Origin: Gluconobacter frateurii | GTDB taxonomy: Bacteria > Pseudomonadota > Alphaproteobacteria > Acetobacterales > Acetobacteraceae | Assembly (NCBI RefSeq): GCF_002723955.1 | Contig: NZ_BEWN01000002.1 | Coordinates: 620,001-684,000 of the forward strand | DNA length: 64,000 nucleotides | Direction: 5' to 3' | In this document: in pieces, positions 55,988 to 63,986 of the stretch | How the letters are laid out: every line of letters begins with the position of its first letter | Numbering within the stretch: the first letter of the stretch is position 1 | Program-made: the position numbers and the translations under genes | The notes under the pieces: model-generated | Seen by the model: only the letters and a program-made list of their open reading frames with translations | Told to the model about the DNA's origin: nothing | Database searches by the model: none

Positions 55988-57373
55988 TCAGAATGCGCCG
56001 GGCGGAACCACGACACAGGGCGAACCGTGCGGCAGACGGTGGCACGCTGCAAGTGCACTGTCATGTGTCAGGCCTGTCAAACGTGCGCGATAGAGATGAC
56101 CCTTGCCCGTTTTGACGCTGGCAACCTGGGTCCGGGCCGAGGCGACAACAGCACCCGCATGGCTGTGGGCCTGAGACGCGGCCGTGCTGGCCTGACTGGC
56201 ATTGGCAAACGCTCCGACCTGAATAGCCCAGGTGCGAGGCCCTGACGTATCCTGCTGAACGGGTGCAGCGCGGTGGATGACGGGGGCGGGGCCGGGTGAC
56301 AGGCGATACTGCTGCTGGTTGGCGGCAGGCATGACGGCCATGATCGGCTGTGGCTTCAGGCGATGCCCGATGGGAATTTCCTGCGCTGTAACCTGACTGT
56401 CAGCCAGTTCGGTATCCATGTTGCTTGCAACGGATGGCCGGTACGCTGCCTCCTGAACTGCTGGAGCAGGGGAGGTAATACCGCGCGCGGCCCATGCTGC
56501 ACTGACGCTGCTCGGTCCAGCAGAAGGTGTGGCCGCCGAAGCTACGGCGATGGGTGCAGCCGGTGTGTCAGGAGCCTCGGCCACTTCCTCGGGGGCAGCA
56601 GAAGCAGTGCCATTATCGGCCGCATCCTTGTGCGACCAGGCAGCACTGACCGCCTGACTGGTCGGAGACGCCGGGGCGCTGTTCTCTGCGATCTGGATCT
56701 GGGCATTTGGATCGTGCTGCGCCACCAGAAGATCCGCCGCCGAACGGTTGTGAGGCGTTATGCCAGCAATCCGTGGCCCGATGGAGGCAACATACCGGCG
56801 CGTTTCACGAGGCAGTGGACGGCCGCGGCGAAGATAGCTGTCCAGACTTCCCGGACCATCATTGTAGGCGGCCAGAAATCCGGGAGAACCGTAGATATCA
56901 TACATCTGCCGGAGATAGGCCGTTCCGGCGAGGATATTGTCGTGCGGATCGAAGGGGTCATCCCCGAGGCCGTACTGCTGGCGCATGTCGTCATAAGTGG
57001 GCGGCATCAGCTGAAGCAGACCCATCGCGCCCGGGGTCGATGTAATGAAATTGCCGTTGTGGTCAAAAAGATGGCCACCGGACTCCTGCTGCATCACGGC
57101 CCTGATCCACTGGCCCGGTATATCGAAGCGTGCGGACGCTTCTTCGATATAGGGCCCCCACGGATCATCTGGCGGGCCGGGAGGTGCGTAGTAGGACTTG
57201 GCGTGCGCCCGGTATTTCGCGGCTTCCTGCGTAACCGGCAGACGGGAAGTCGAACTCATGTCAGGGGTGTTTGCGCAGGCCGCGAGCAGGCCGATCAGAC
57301 CAAGTGCCAGACCAGAACGGAGAGTGGTCAGGAAACGTGGAGTAGTCTGGGGCGGCACGGCGGAGCTGGGCAT
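55988..57373 (-). CDS. Lytic transglycosylase with SLT and SPOR domains
   Basis: A 461-residue cell-wall enzyme that cleaves peptidoglycan glycan strands to 1,6-anhydro-MurNAc. It has a lipobox LAAC (Cys33) and an SLT domain (about 75-210) with the catalytic Glu in MQQESGGHLFD. A long Ala/Pro-rich linker and a C-terminal SPOR domain (about 385-460; TWAIQVGAFANASQAS) follow. SPOR domains bind denuded glycan at the division site, so a role in septal wall processing is likely. It lies 28 bases before the peroxiredoxin gene, on the same strand. Confidence 0.92.
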   Translation of the reverse strand: MPSSAVPPQTTPRFLTTLRSGLALGLIGLLAACANTPDMSSTSRLPVTQEAAKYRAHAKSYYAPPGPPDDPWGPYIEEASARFDIPGQWIRAVMQQESGGHLFDHNGNFITSTPGAMGLLQLMPPTYDDMRQQYGLGDDPFDPHDNILAGTAYLRQMYDIYGSPGFLAAYNDGPGSLDSYLRRGRPLPRETRRYVASIGPRIAGITPHNRSAADLLVAQHDPNAQIQIAENSAPASPTSQAVSAAWSHKDAADNGTASAAPEEVAEAPDTPAAPIAVASAATPSAGPSSVSAAWAARGITSPAPAVQEAAYRPSVASNMDTELADSQVTAQEIPIGHRLKPQPIMAVMPAANQQQYRLSPGPAPVIHRAAPVQQDTSGPRTWAIQVGAFANASQASTAASQAHSHAGAVVASARTQVASVKTGKGHLYRARLTGLTHDSALAACHRLPHGSPCVVVPPGAF

Positions 57374-57585
57374 CGGGGCAGGGTACCTGACAAGGGAAGA
57401 ACTGTCGCAACCCGCAAAGCATACACAGGGATTACGGCAAAACTAGGAAAAATGACGAAAACCGGATGTTTTCCGGGAACCATCTCTCCCAAGGACGCTA
57501 TCTGCCCGATACATGGGGAAACCACTTAGCGCCATCAAGGGCCTACCTGCTTGCGGGATGAGGGGGTATCGGCTAGGCGGACCAT

Positions 57586-58467
57586 ATGAGCGCATTGTCT
57601 CCGGCCCCGACCGAACCTCACGCTGACAGCCTGTCAAAGCCTGCTTCCGGCCTGATAAGGTTTGATCAGCGACGTGGCAGCCCCGCCGCTCGTGCCTGGA
57701 ATGATTTCCGGGAAACACGCCAGCTCTGGCGGCTCGGCGTCATGCTGGGATGGCTGGATATCAAGCTGCGCTATCGCGGGTCTGCGCTGGGCCCCTTCTG
57801 GCTGACCATCACGTCAGTTCTCATGGTGGCCTCGATGGGCGTTCTGTATGGGCGGCTGTTCCATCAGGATCTCAAGGTTTATCTGCCGTTTCTGGCACTG
57901 TCCCTCACGCTTTGGCAGACCGGGCTGGCAAGTCTCATCCAGGAATCCTGCACGAGCTTTCTGGATGCGGACAGCATGATCCGGTCCAGCCGTTTGCCGC
58001 TACTGCTCCAGGCCGTTCGTGTCGTTGTTCGCAATGCCATCGTGTTCGGGCACAACATCATCGTGCCGATTGGCGTGTTCGCCATCTACCATGTCTGGCC
58101 GGGTGCCTCGGCATTGCTTGCCGTTCCATCGCTGTTTCTCTGGGGAATCGACGGTTTCGCTGCGTCCATGCTGCTCGGTGCGCTGTGTGCAAGGTTCAGG
58201 GATATTCCGCCGATCGTCGGCGCGCTTATGCAGATCGTATTTTACGTCACCCCAGTGATCTGGCAGCCCGAACAGCTCGCGGGCAAGGCCAGGTTTCTGC
58301 TCTACAATCCGTTCTATGCCTTGCTGGAAATCGTACGCGCTCCCCTGCTAGGGCATGTTCCATCAGCGGGTGTGTGGGGTGTGGCACTTGGAACGAGTGC
58401 CGTATTCTGTGCGCTGGCAGTCTGGGTTTTCGTGCGAGTTCGGGCGCGGCTGGTGTTCTGGATCTGA
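57586..58467 (+). CDS. ABC-2 type polysaccharide export permease (Wzm-like)
   Basis: The 293-residue membrane protein has six membrane helices and the Wzm/KpsM/TagG pattern (DIKLRYRGSALGPFWLTITS near 60-79 and a late FYVTPVIWQPEQL). It pairs with the following ATPase to export an undecaprenyl-linked polysaccharide. ATG at 57586 starts a 36-residue soluble lead before the first helix. No glycosyltransferase or glycan operon is next to it, so the exported polymer cannot be named. Confidence 0.9.
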   Translation: MSALSPAPTEPHADSLSKPASGLIRFDQRRGSPAARAWNDFRETRQLWRLGVMLGWLDIKLRYRGSALGPFWLTITSVLMVASMGVLYGRLFHQDLKVYLPFLALSLTLWQTGLASLIQESCTSFLDADSMIRSSRLPLLLQAVRVVVRNAIVFGHNIIVPIGVFAIYHVWPGASALLAVPSLFLWGIDGFAASMLLGALCARFRDIPPIVGALMQIVFYVTPVIWQPEQLAGKARFLLYNPFYALLEIVRAPLLGHVPSAGVWGVALGTSAVFCALAVWVFVRVRARLVFWI

Positions 58468-58469
58468 GC

Positions 58470-59252
58470 ATGACCCATATCCGCCTTGAAAATCTGTCCC
58501 TGTCGTTTCCTGTTCTGCACGGCGCTTCACGGTCCTTGAAAAAGACGCTTCTGGCCCGTGCGAAAGCGACGGTTACGAAGCCCGCCAGTGTGGGCGGCCG
58601 TATGCGCCTTGGCGCAGCCACTTCTGATGCGGTGCTCGTTCAGGCGCTTTCCGGCCTGACGTTTCAAATCGCAGGTGGTGAGCGTGTGGGGTTGATCGGT
58701 CATAACGGAGCAGGGAAATCCACGTTGCTCCGCGTCCTGGCCGGGATCTACGAAACAACGGATGGGTTGCTGGATATTGACGGTGACAGTCATGCCCTGA
58801 TTGATCCGCAGTCCGGTATGAACCCTGAACTGACCGGCCGTGAAAACCTTCATCTGTTTGCCTGCAGGATGGGCGTGGCAAAAGAACAGATCCCGGCTCT
58901 TGAAGCGGATGTTGAGGCCTTTGCTGAACTGGGGCCGTTTTTCGATCTGCCCGTCCGGCTCTATTCGTCTGGAATGGGAATCCGGCTGGGTTTTGCACTG
59001 GCGACAGTTCCCCGGCCACGTATCCTGCTGATGGACGAATGGTTTATGGCCGGAGATCAGCGTTTCCAGGACAAGGCGAGGAACCGGATGGAAGGCATGG
59101 TGGACGCGGCAGAAATTCTCGTCGTCACTTCGCATTCCCTTCCTGTTCTACGGAAATGGTGCACTCGTATCCTGTGGCTGGAAGGGGGGCGGGTTCGTAT
59201 GGATGGGCCGACCCAGACTGTTCTGGATGCCTATGAGGCGTCCCTGGCCTGA
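58470..59252 (+). CDS. Polysaccharide export ABC ATPase (Wzt/KpsT-like)
   Basis: The 260-residue ATPase has Walker A GHNGAGKST, signature YSSGMGIRLGFALA and Walker B ILLMDEWFMAGD, the last two in the Wzt/TagH style. An insert before Walker A (about 19-50) is typical of these exporters. The C-terminal carbohydrate-recognition domain of some Wzt proteins is absent, so it is the short KpsT/TagH form. ATG at 58470 follows the permease gene by two bases, which shows one operon. Confidence 0.93.
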   Translation: MTHIRLENLSLSFPVLHGASRSLKKTLLARAKATVTKPASVGGRMRLGAATSDAVLVQALSGLTFQIAGGERVGLIGHNGAGKSTLLRVLAGIYETTDGLLDIDGDSHALIDPQSGMNPELTGRENLHLFACRMGVAKEQIPALEADVEAFAELGPFFDLPVRLYSSGMGIRLGFALATVPRPRILLMDEWFMAGDQRFQDKARNRMEGMVDAAEILVVTSHSLPVLRKWCTRILWLEGGRVRMDGPTQTVLDAYEASLA

Positions 59253-59325
59253 TCTGTACGATTTGGTCTGACCCGAAGGGTGCGGTAGGGTCGCGCGAGT
59301 TTACCCCCCATCATGGAGACAGACC

Positions 59326-59544
59326 ATGTCCTATGCCGCAATTGATGCAGCCCGCGTTGCCAAGGCCGCCAAGTCTGCCTTGCAGACCCTGTCCACGGTC
59401 AAGGAACAGTCCGAAGCGCACCAGCGCAAGACGATCATGATCGAGCGTATTGAAGCCCTCGCCACGGCTGCTGCCGAGACGAAAGACTGCAATCAGATTA
59501 CATTGACGTCTGAAGAATTCTGGCTGATTTCCAAGAACTGGTAA
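59326..59544 (+). CDS. Small helical protein of unknown function
   Basis: A 72-residue, mostly helical and Ala/Lys/Glu-rich protein without membrane segment. GGAG lies eight bases before the ATG. It follows the exporter ATPase gene by 74 bases. I do not recognise a family. A hairpin follows the stop codon. Confidence 0.6.
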   Translation: MSYAAIDAARVAKAAKSALQTLSTVKEQSEAHQRKTIMIERIEALATAAAETKDCNQITLTSEEFWLISKNW

Positions 59545-59552
59545 AAGCCATT

Positions 59553-59575
59553 CAGGCAGGGGGAAGCCCTGCCTG
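59553..59575. terminator. Hairpin between convergent genes
   Basis: A perfect 9-bp stem (CAGGCAGGG / CCCTGCCTG) with a five-base loop lies between the small helical protein gene and the VOC protein gene. It has no T run on the plus strand and four T residues some bases later on the minus strand. Confidence 0.6.
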
Positions 59576-59968
59576 TTACCGCTGGTAGGATGCGATTTCT
59601 ACCAGATTGCCATCAGGGTCCCGGCAATAAACGGACGTAATGGGGCCAAGGGCTCCCAGACGCGCTACAGGGCCTTCCGTCACCACGACCCCACATTTTT
59701 CCAGGTGCCGGATGACGTCTTCGCTGGCAATGGCCGAGGTGAAGCACAGATCAGAGGTGCCTGGCTGCGCGCCTTCAGCCGTTTCCCATCCCTTGGAATT
59801 TTCCGGACGAAGATTGATCTTCTGCCCCCCGAAGCAGAGGGCAACGCGATTGTTCCGTCCGTACTCCTCGATATCCATACCAAGAACCCGCTGATACCAG
59901 GACGCCGAGATGCTCCTGTCGCGGACGGTCAGAACGATGTGATCGAGACGATCGACGGTAAAGCGCAT
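59576..59968 (-). CDS. VOC-family (glyoxalase/dioxygenase fold) protein
   Basis: A 130-residue single-domain VOC protein. The metal-binding ends are visible: LDHIVLTVRD near the N-terminus (His10) and YCRDPDGNLVEIASY at the C-terminus (the Glu as ligand). Such proteins include glyoxalases, fosfomycin or bleomycin resistance proteins and dioxygenases; the close group to which this belongs is mostly uncharacterised. It is the last gene of the ssrA-sspB side, 63 bases after sspB on the same strand. Confidence 0.88.
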   Translation of the reverse strand: MRFTVDRLDHIVLTVRDRSISASWYQRVLGMDIEEYGRNNRVALCFGGQKINLRPENSKGWETAEGAQPGTSDLCFTSAIASEDVIRHLEKCGVVVTEGPVARLGALGPITSVYCRDPDGNLVEIASYQR

Positions 59969-60031
59969 GATGATCCCTTACGAGAACGGCGTCAGGTGCC
60001 TCGGAGCAAGCCTTCCGGGGCTGGAGGTTTT

Positions 60032-60604
60032 TCAGGTCGGTGGGCGCTTGCGGAAGGCCGCCAGGCTGACGACTTCGGCTTCCTTCTTCTCATCCTCTGC
60101 CGGTGGTTCTTCGATTTTGACCTCCGGGTGATGAGCGGGATCAACATCATCTGGCTCGACGGCGCCTTCCGGGATCTCGATGTCCTCATCATCCTGCATG
60201 GAACTGACGAAGCGCAGGGCCATACGGATATGCGGATCGGCAAAGGCCGTGATCGCGGAGACGGGGATGACCAGAATACTGCCAACGCCGCCGAAGGACA
60301 GGCCGACGGAAATGATGTTCTTGTCGCGGTCCAGCGCCAGATCCCAGAACTGGTGCTGGAGAACGATGGTCATTTCTTCCGGGTATTGCGCACGCAGTCG
60401 AGCCGGAATGATGACGTCCGGGCGGTTGGTGCGGAATGTCAGATAGAAATGGTGGGCACCGGGCAGGCCTTCTGCCGCGACATGCTCAATGGCGCGCAGC
60501 ATGACTTCACGGTAGGCGTCTTCCACCCAGTCGTCATAGGGAAGAAGGCTTTCCGGCAGTTCGTGTTCGAAGCCGTCCTGGCCGTTGTGATCGTCGTCGC
60601 TCAT
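60032..60604 (-). CDS. sspB: ClpXP adaptor SspB (alphaproteobacterial type)
   Basis: SspB delivers ssrA-tagged proteins to the ClpXP protease. The 190-residue protein has the alphaproteobacterial SspB fold (LPGAHHFYLTFRTNRPDVII and MTIVLQHQFWDLALDRDKNI). An acidic linker (about 130-170) follows, and a short basic C-terminal tail (VVSLAAFRKRPPT) is the expected ClpX-binding module. The start is ATG at 60604. The tmRNA gene that encodes the ssrA tag lies directly upstream on the same strand, which links adaptor and tag. Confidence 0.94.
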   Translation of the reverse strand: MSDDDHNGQDGFEHELPESLLPYDDWVEDAYREVMLRAIEHVAAEGLPGAHHFYLTFRTNRPDVIIPARLRAQYPEEMTIVLQHQFWDLALDRDKNIISVGLSFGGVGSILVIPVSAITAFADPHIRMALRFVSSMQDDEDIEIPEGAVEPDDVDPAHHPEVKIEEPPAEDEKKEAEVVSLAAFRKRPPT

Positions 60605-60689
60605 GGTCGCAAGCCTGATGTTTCAGTCAATCATCTCAGGGATGCGACAGACCGGCCTGAATGGCAAGACGTTTTGCAGAAAAGGAAAT

Positions 60690-60981
60690 TTGAGGTGGGA
60701 GGGCTTCTGTTGCCCGGTGCCCTCCCGAACCGCGCTTATCGCTTATGCAGCGACAGCGAGCACCTCAGAGTTATCATTGGCACTTGTAAGTTTAGCCCGA
60801 TGACGGTGGTACAATGCCGGGCAAAAGATAAGTCTTTACCATGCGCGTCGAGCCTGTTTCGTCCCCACAGATCCCTTTTGCGAGGGATTTTTCCTGGTGG
60901 AGACGCCGGGCACTGCCCCCGGGTCCACAACACTTATTTCACTTACCGTTTATCGCCATAGCCGGGGACGAACCCCTTGCA
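60690..60981 (-). ncRNA. ssrA: Two-piece (permuted) tmRNA
   Basis: A circularly permuted alphaproteobacterial tmRNA on the minus strand. The acceptor piece comes first and ends at 60895 in CGTCTCC-ACCA, with a T-stem CCGGG/CCCGG. A 28-base spacer with an ATCCCT/AGGGAT hairpin (60867-60894) is expected to be removed. The coding piece starts at 60866 with GGGGACGAAACAGGCTCGAC, whose first seven bases pair with the acceptor 3' strand. It contains a tag frame at 60743-60781 reading ANDNSEVLAVAA and a stop. A hairpin with GGGAGGGC/GCCCTCCC follows. The exact outer ends are estimated. Confidence 0.93.
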
Positions 60982-60987
60982 CTGCTG

Positions 60988-61016
60988 AACATAGGAGCGC
61001 TGTGGCCGTCCTGCAA
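60988..61016 (-). promoter_or_regulatory. ssrA promoter
   Basis: TTGCAG (61011-61016) and TATGTT (60988-60993), read on the minus strand, are spaced by 17 bases. Transcription would start near 60981, just before the acceptor piece. Confidence 0.65.
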
Positions 61017-61085
61017 GGGGAAAAGACGAAGCGTAAAATTGATGCCTGTTGGAATCGCGCGCGCGGTGGCGAGAGTGGTGTCGTC

Positions 61086-62015
61086 ATGCTAGAGCCGCGG
61101 CCTATGGCACTGACATCCGAACAGCGCGCTGAGATCGAAGCTCAGCGCAACGAGCCCCAGCTGACCTCCCGCCCGACCGTTCCGGCGATGGAGAAACTCC
61201 TTTTCACGCCTATCGAAGTGCTGGACCATGGGTTCCTGCGCGTCGTCGATTACATGGGCGATGATGGGGCCGTCGTTCAGGCCGCCCGCGTCTCCTATGG
61301 TCGCGGCACGAAGAAGGTTTCCGAGGATGCGGGGCTGATCCGCTACCTGATGCGCCATCGTCATTCCACGCCGTTTGAAATGTGCGAGATCAAGTTTCAT
61401 GTGAAGCTGCCGGTTTTTGTGGCGCGTCAGTGGATCCGTCATCGCATGGCGAGCGTGAACGAGTATTCTGCGCGCTATTCCATTCTGGATCGGGAATTTT
61501 ATCTTCCTGCGCTGGATCAGGTTGCGTCCCAGAGTGCGTCCAACCGGCAGGGTCGTAGCGAAGCGCTTGATCCGGAAACAGCCGAGCGCGTTCTGGACAT
61601 CCTGCGTCGCGACGCCAGCCAGTGCTACGACGATTACGAGAGCCTGCTGAATCCGGAAGAGACGGGCCTTGCCCGTGAACTGGCGCGGATGAACCTGACG
61701 CTCAACACCTATACGCAGTGGTACTGGAAGATTGATCTGCATAATCTGATGCACTTCCTGGCCCTGCGCGCTGACCCGCATGCGCAGTACGAAATCCGCG
61801 TTTATGCGGAAAAGATGATTGAGCTGCTGCATGCCTGGGTTCCGGCGACGGCCGCGGCTTTTGAAGAATATCGTCGCGGGGCATTCACGTTCTCGGCCGG
61901 TATGCTGAAGGTGCTGCGTCGTCGTTTGGCCGGAGAGGCTGTGACGCAGGAAACATCTGGCCTGACGAAGCGTGAGTGGATCGAGATGAACGCCATCATC
62001 GAATCCGAAGCCTAA
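61086..62015 (+). CDS. thyX: Flavin-dependent thymidylate synthase
   Basis: ThyX makes dTMP from dUMP with methylenetetrahydrofolate, FAD and NADPH. The 309-residue protein has the ThyX signature [14 protein letters not shown] (matching RHRxxSxNEYSxRY). It also has the FAD-binding [14 protein letters not shown] segment and the dUMP-site Tyr/Arg near [21 protein letters not shown] chose ATG at 61086; ATG at 61104 is possible, and the longer open frame upstream runs over the tmRNA gene and is not coding. It is divergent from ssrA-sspB. Confidence 0.95.
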   Translation: MLEPRPMALTSEQRAEIEAQRNEPQLTSRPTVPAMEKLLFTPIEVLDHGFLRVVDYMGDDGAVVQAARVSYGRGTKKVSEDAGLIRYLMRHRHSTPFEMCEIKFHVKLPVFVARQWIRHRMASVNEYSARYSILDREFYLPALDQVASQSASNRQGRSEALDPETAERVLDILRRDASQCYDDYESLLNPEETGLARELARMNLTLNTYTQWYWKIDLHNLMHFLALRADPHAQYEIRVYAEKMIELLHAWVPATAAAFEEYRRGAFTFSAGMLKVLRRRLAGEAVTQETSGLTKREWIEMNAIIESEA

Positions 62016-62031
62016 GGCGGTTCGGACCCAC

Positions 62032-62268
62032 GTGAGCGATCTTGATAAAATCCTGCACGACCCTGCACCTGTGCCGGAGGAGTCTGCTGCTGGACTCGAT
62101 CAGCGGCCACCCCGGATGTGGCCCTGGGCGATTCTGGCAGGATTGCTCATGCTTGCATCAGTTTTGATTCATGTGTTCTGGCCTGTTCCGGCGCATAAGC
62201 ACATGGCTTTATGCAAACACGGCCTCACAGAACATTGCTATAAAACGGACCCCACAGCAGAAAACTGA
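62032..62268 (+). CDS. Small single-pass membrane protein
   Basis: A 78-residue protein with a Pro/Asp-rich N-terminus, one membrane helix at about 30-49 (WAILAGLLMLASVLIHVFW) and a tail with two cysteines (CKHGLTEHC). The start is GTG at 62032, 16 bases after thyX, and its ribosome binding site is weak. I do not recognise the family. Confidence 0.55.
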   Translation: MSDLDKILHDPAPVPEESAAGLDQRPPRMWPWAILAGLLMLASVLIHVFWPVPAHKHMALCKHGLTEHCYKTDPTAEN

Positions 62269-62399
62269 ATGTCTGGTTTCCAGCTTTCTGGCCCAGTGGA
62301 TGACCTGTTTTTCTAGAATCGCTGTTTCTGAACAGATTCCACGGAGAACGAATGTAGAATCCCGTCGGACTCACATTTCAGGAACCTTAATCAACAAAC

Positions 62400-62434
62400 T
62401 TATCCACAGGGTTCTGCCCCGAAAAGGTGGATAA
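62400..62434. promoter_or_regulatory. Two opposed DnaA-box-like sites
   Basis: TTATCCACA (62400-62408) is an exact DnaA box. GGTGGATAA (62426-62434) is a one-mismatch box on the other strand, 17 bases away. They lie in the non-coding stretch between a membrane protein gene and tRNA-Thr. Confidence 0.45.
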
Positions 62435-62496
62435 AAAAGCGCGCGCAGTTCTCTGAGGAGAATCGCGTCAAGGTCTTGATTTTCTGGGAAAAATCG

Positions 62497-62571
62497 TGGT
62501 GCCGGGTGAGGGATTTGAACCCCCGGCCTTCGGTTTACAAAACCGCTGCACTACCACTGTGCTAACCCGGC
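62497..62571 (-). tRNA. tRNA-Thr (TGT)
   Basis: A 75-base tRNA with acceptor stem GCCGGGT/ACCCGGC, anticodon TGT in a CGGT/ACCG stem, T arm with GGTTCAAAT, and an encoded CCA end. Confidence 0.95.
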
Positions 62572-62643
62572 ATCCACAGCCCGGCTTTTTCCATGCCGGG
62601 ACCCCTTTGGTCAAGCGTCAGAGTGTCGATTCCTGTAATTTTC

Positions 62644-62799
62644 TCACTTTGACGGTGTCATGAGGCTGGGTGGTGGGGGCAAATGGGATGAGTTGTTTGT
62701 GAATCCATAGCCGTCAGACGAGAGCCCGTGATGCACGACAGGGGGGCGGGCGCAGGCTGACAGAATCAGCGCTGTTCCCAGAAGCAGAATTCGGGTCAT
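62644..62799 (-). CDS. 51-residue lipoprotein coupled to mrp
   Basis: A short gene that overlaps the mrp stop codon by ATGA. AAGG lies eight bases before its ATG. The product has a lipoprotein signal with lipobox LSAC (Cys16) and a 35-residue mature part rich in Pro, Ser and His that ends in MTPSK. The family is unknown. Its length and position would make it easy to miss. Confidence 0.65.
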   Translation of the reverse strand: MTRILLLGTALILSACARPPVVHHGLSSDGYGFTNNSSHLPPPPSLMTPSK

Positions 62800-63986
62800 G
62801 AGGAAGCCTTTTCGTCTGATGCAACAAGTGCTGCGGCAATGTTCGAAGCGAGAGCCGTATAGGCACGGGCCGCTTCGCTATCGGGAGCGGAGAGGATGAT
62901 CGGGGTCCCATCATCTCCGCTGGCGCGGATATCTGCCAGGAGCGGAATTTCTCCAAGGAAAGGAACGCCAAGGCGTTTCGCTTCCTCCTGTGCGCCACCA
63001 TGACCGAAGAGTTCGGTCCGATGGTTGCAGTTCGGGCAACAGAAATAGGACATGTTTTCGACCACGCCGAGAATGGGTGTTTCCATCCGTTCGAACATGG
63101 AGACGCCGCGTCGGGCATCCAGCAGGGCAATATCCTGCGGTGTGGAGACAATGACAGCGCCCCCTTTGGCCATCTTGGCTCCGAGCTTCTGGGCAAGGGT
63201 CAGTTGAGCGTCCCCCGTCCCCGGCGGCATGTCGATCACAAGAACATCCAGCTCACCCCAGTCCACCTCTCCGAGGAACTGCGTCAGGGCACCCATGACC
63301 ATGGGGCCGCGCCAGATCATGGCCTGGTGCTCATCCACCAGATATCCAATGGACATGCTCTTCAACCCCCAGGCCTCGATGGGGATGATACGCCCGTCCA
63401 CCACTTCCGGACGCGCATTTTTGCCCAGCATACGCGGAAGAGATGGGCCATAAATGTCGGCATCTAGCAGGCCTGTACGAACACCCTGCTTTGCCAGACC
63501 AGCAGCAAGGTTCACGGCTGTGGTGGATTTGCCCACACCGCCTTTTCCGGATGCGACAGCAACAACGGCTTTCACACCGGGCAGCAACGTTTCAGGTGCA
63601 TGACGGCTCGACGCATTGCGGCTCTTGCCCCCCAGATTGAAGGGGCGATGGCCGCCACCAGCGGGAGCGGTGGGGGCATTGGCGGGCGGAGGCGTCGTGG
63701 CGCGGTGGGCTGTGAGGGAGATTGTCGCGCCTGTCAGTCCGGGAATCCGGGCGATTTCGGCTTCAACATGCGGTCTTATGGGTTCCATGCGGGAGACGTT
63801 GTCCCGCGAAGTGGCCAGAGACACATGCGCGTGCCCGTCCCGCACCGAAACGCCTTCCAGAGACGCGAAGGCCAGAACATTTGAACCCAGTCCTGCCTGT
63901 TCGCTACCAAGAATTTCGGAAATGCGTTTCTCGGCACTGACAGACGGCGTGTCGGATGGGTCAGTCGGGGGGATTTGGTCGGTCAT
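62796..63986 (-). CDS. mrp: Mrp/ApbC-type iron-sulfur cluster carrier ATPase
   Basis: A P-loop ATPase of 396 residues that carries or inserts iron-sulfur clusters. It has an N-terminal MIP18/DUF59-like domain (about 20-100), a deviant Walker A ASGKGGVGKSTTAVNLA near 146-162, the Mrp block IDMPPGTGDAQL and the cluster-binding CPNC. The start is ATG at 63986. It is translationally coupled to a tiny lipoprotein gene downstream. The gene upstream of it lies beyond the window. Confidence 0.95.
   Translation of the reverse strand: MTDQIPPTDPSDTPSVSAEKRISEILGSEQAGLGSNVLAFASLEGVSVRDGHAHVSLATSRDNVSRMEPIRPHVEAEIARIPGLTGATISLTAHRATTPPPANAPTAPAGGGHRPFNLGGKSRNASSRHAPETLLPGVKAVVAVASGKGGVGKSTTAVNLAAGLAKQGVRTGLLDADIYGPSLPRMLGKNARPEVVDGRIIPIEAWGLKSMSIGYLVDEHQAMIWRGPMVMGALTQFLGEVDWGELDVLVIDMPPGTGDAQLTLAQKLGAKMAKGGAVIVSTPQDIALLDARRGVSMFERMETPILGVVENMSYFCCPNCNHRTELFGHGGAQEEAKRLGVPFLGEIPLLADIRASGDDGTPIILSAPDSEAARAYTALASNIAAALVASDEKASS

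Noticed and set aside
56363-57529. Plus-strand open frame opposite the lytic transglycosylase
   Set aside because: It has the Arg/Cys-rich composition typical of antisense frames in GC-rich DNA; the other strand has SLT and SPOR domains.
59705-60961. Long plus-strand open frame over VOC, sspB and ssrA
   Set aside because: It runs antisense through two clear genes and a tmRNA.
60897-61085. N-terminal extension of thyX
   Set aside because: The 63 extra codons overlap the tmRNA acceptor piece and its promoter and have no ThyX similarity.
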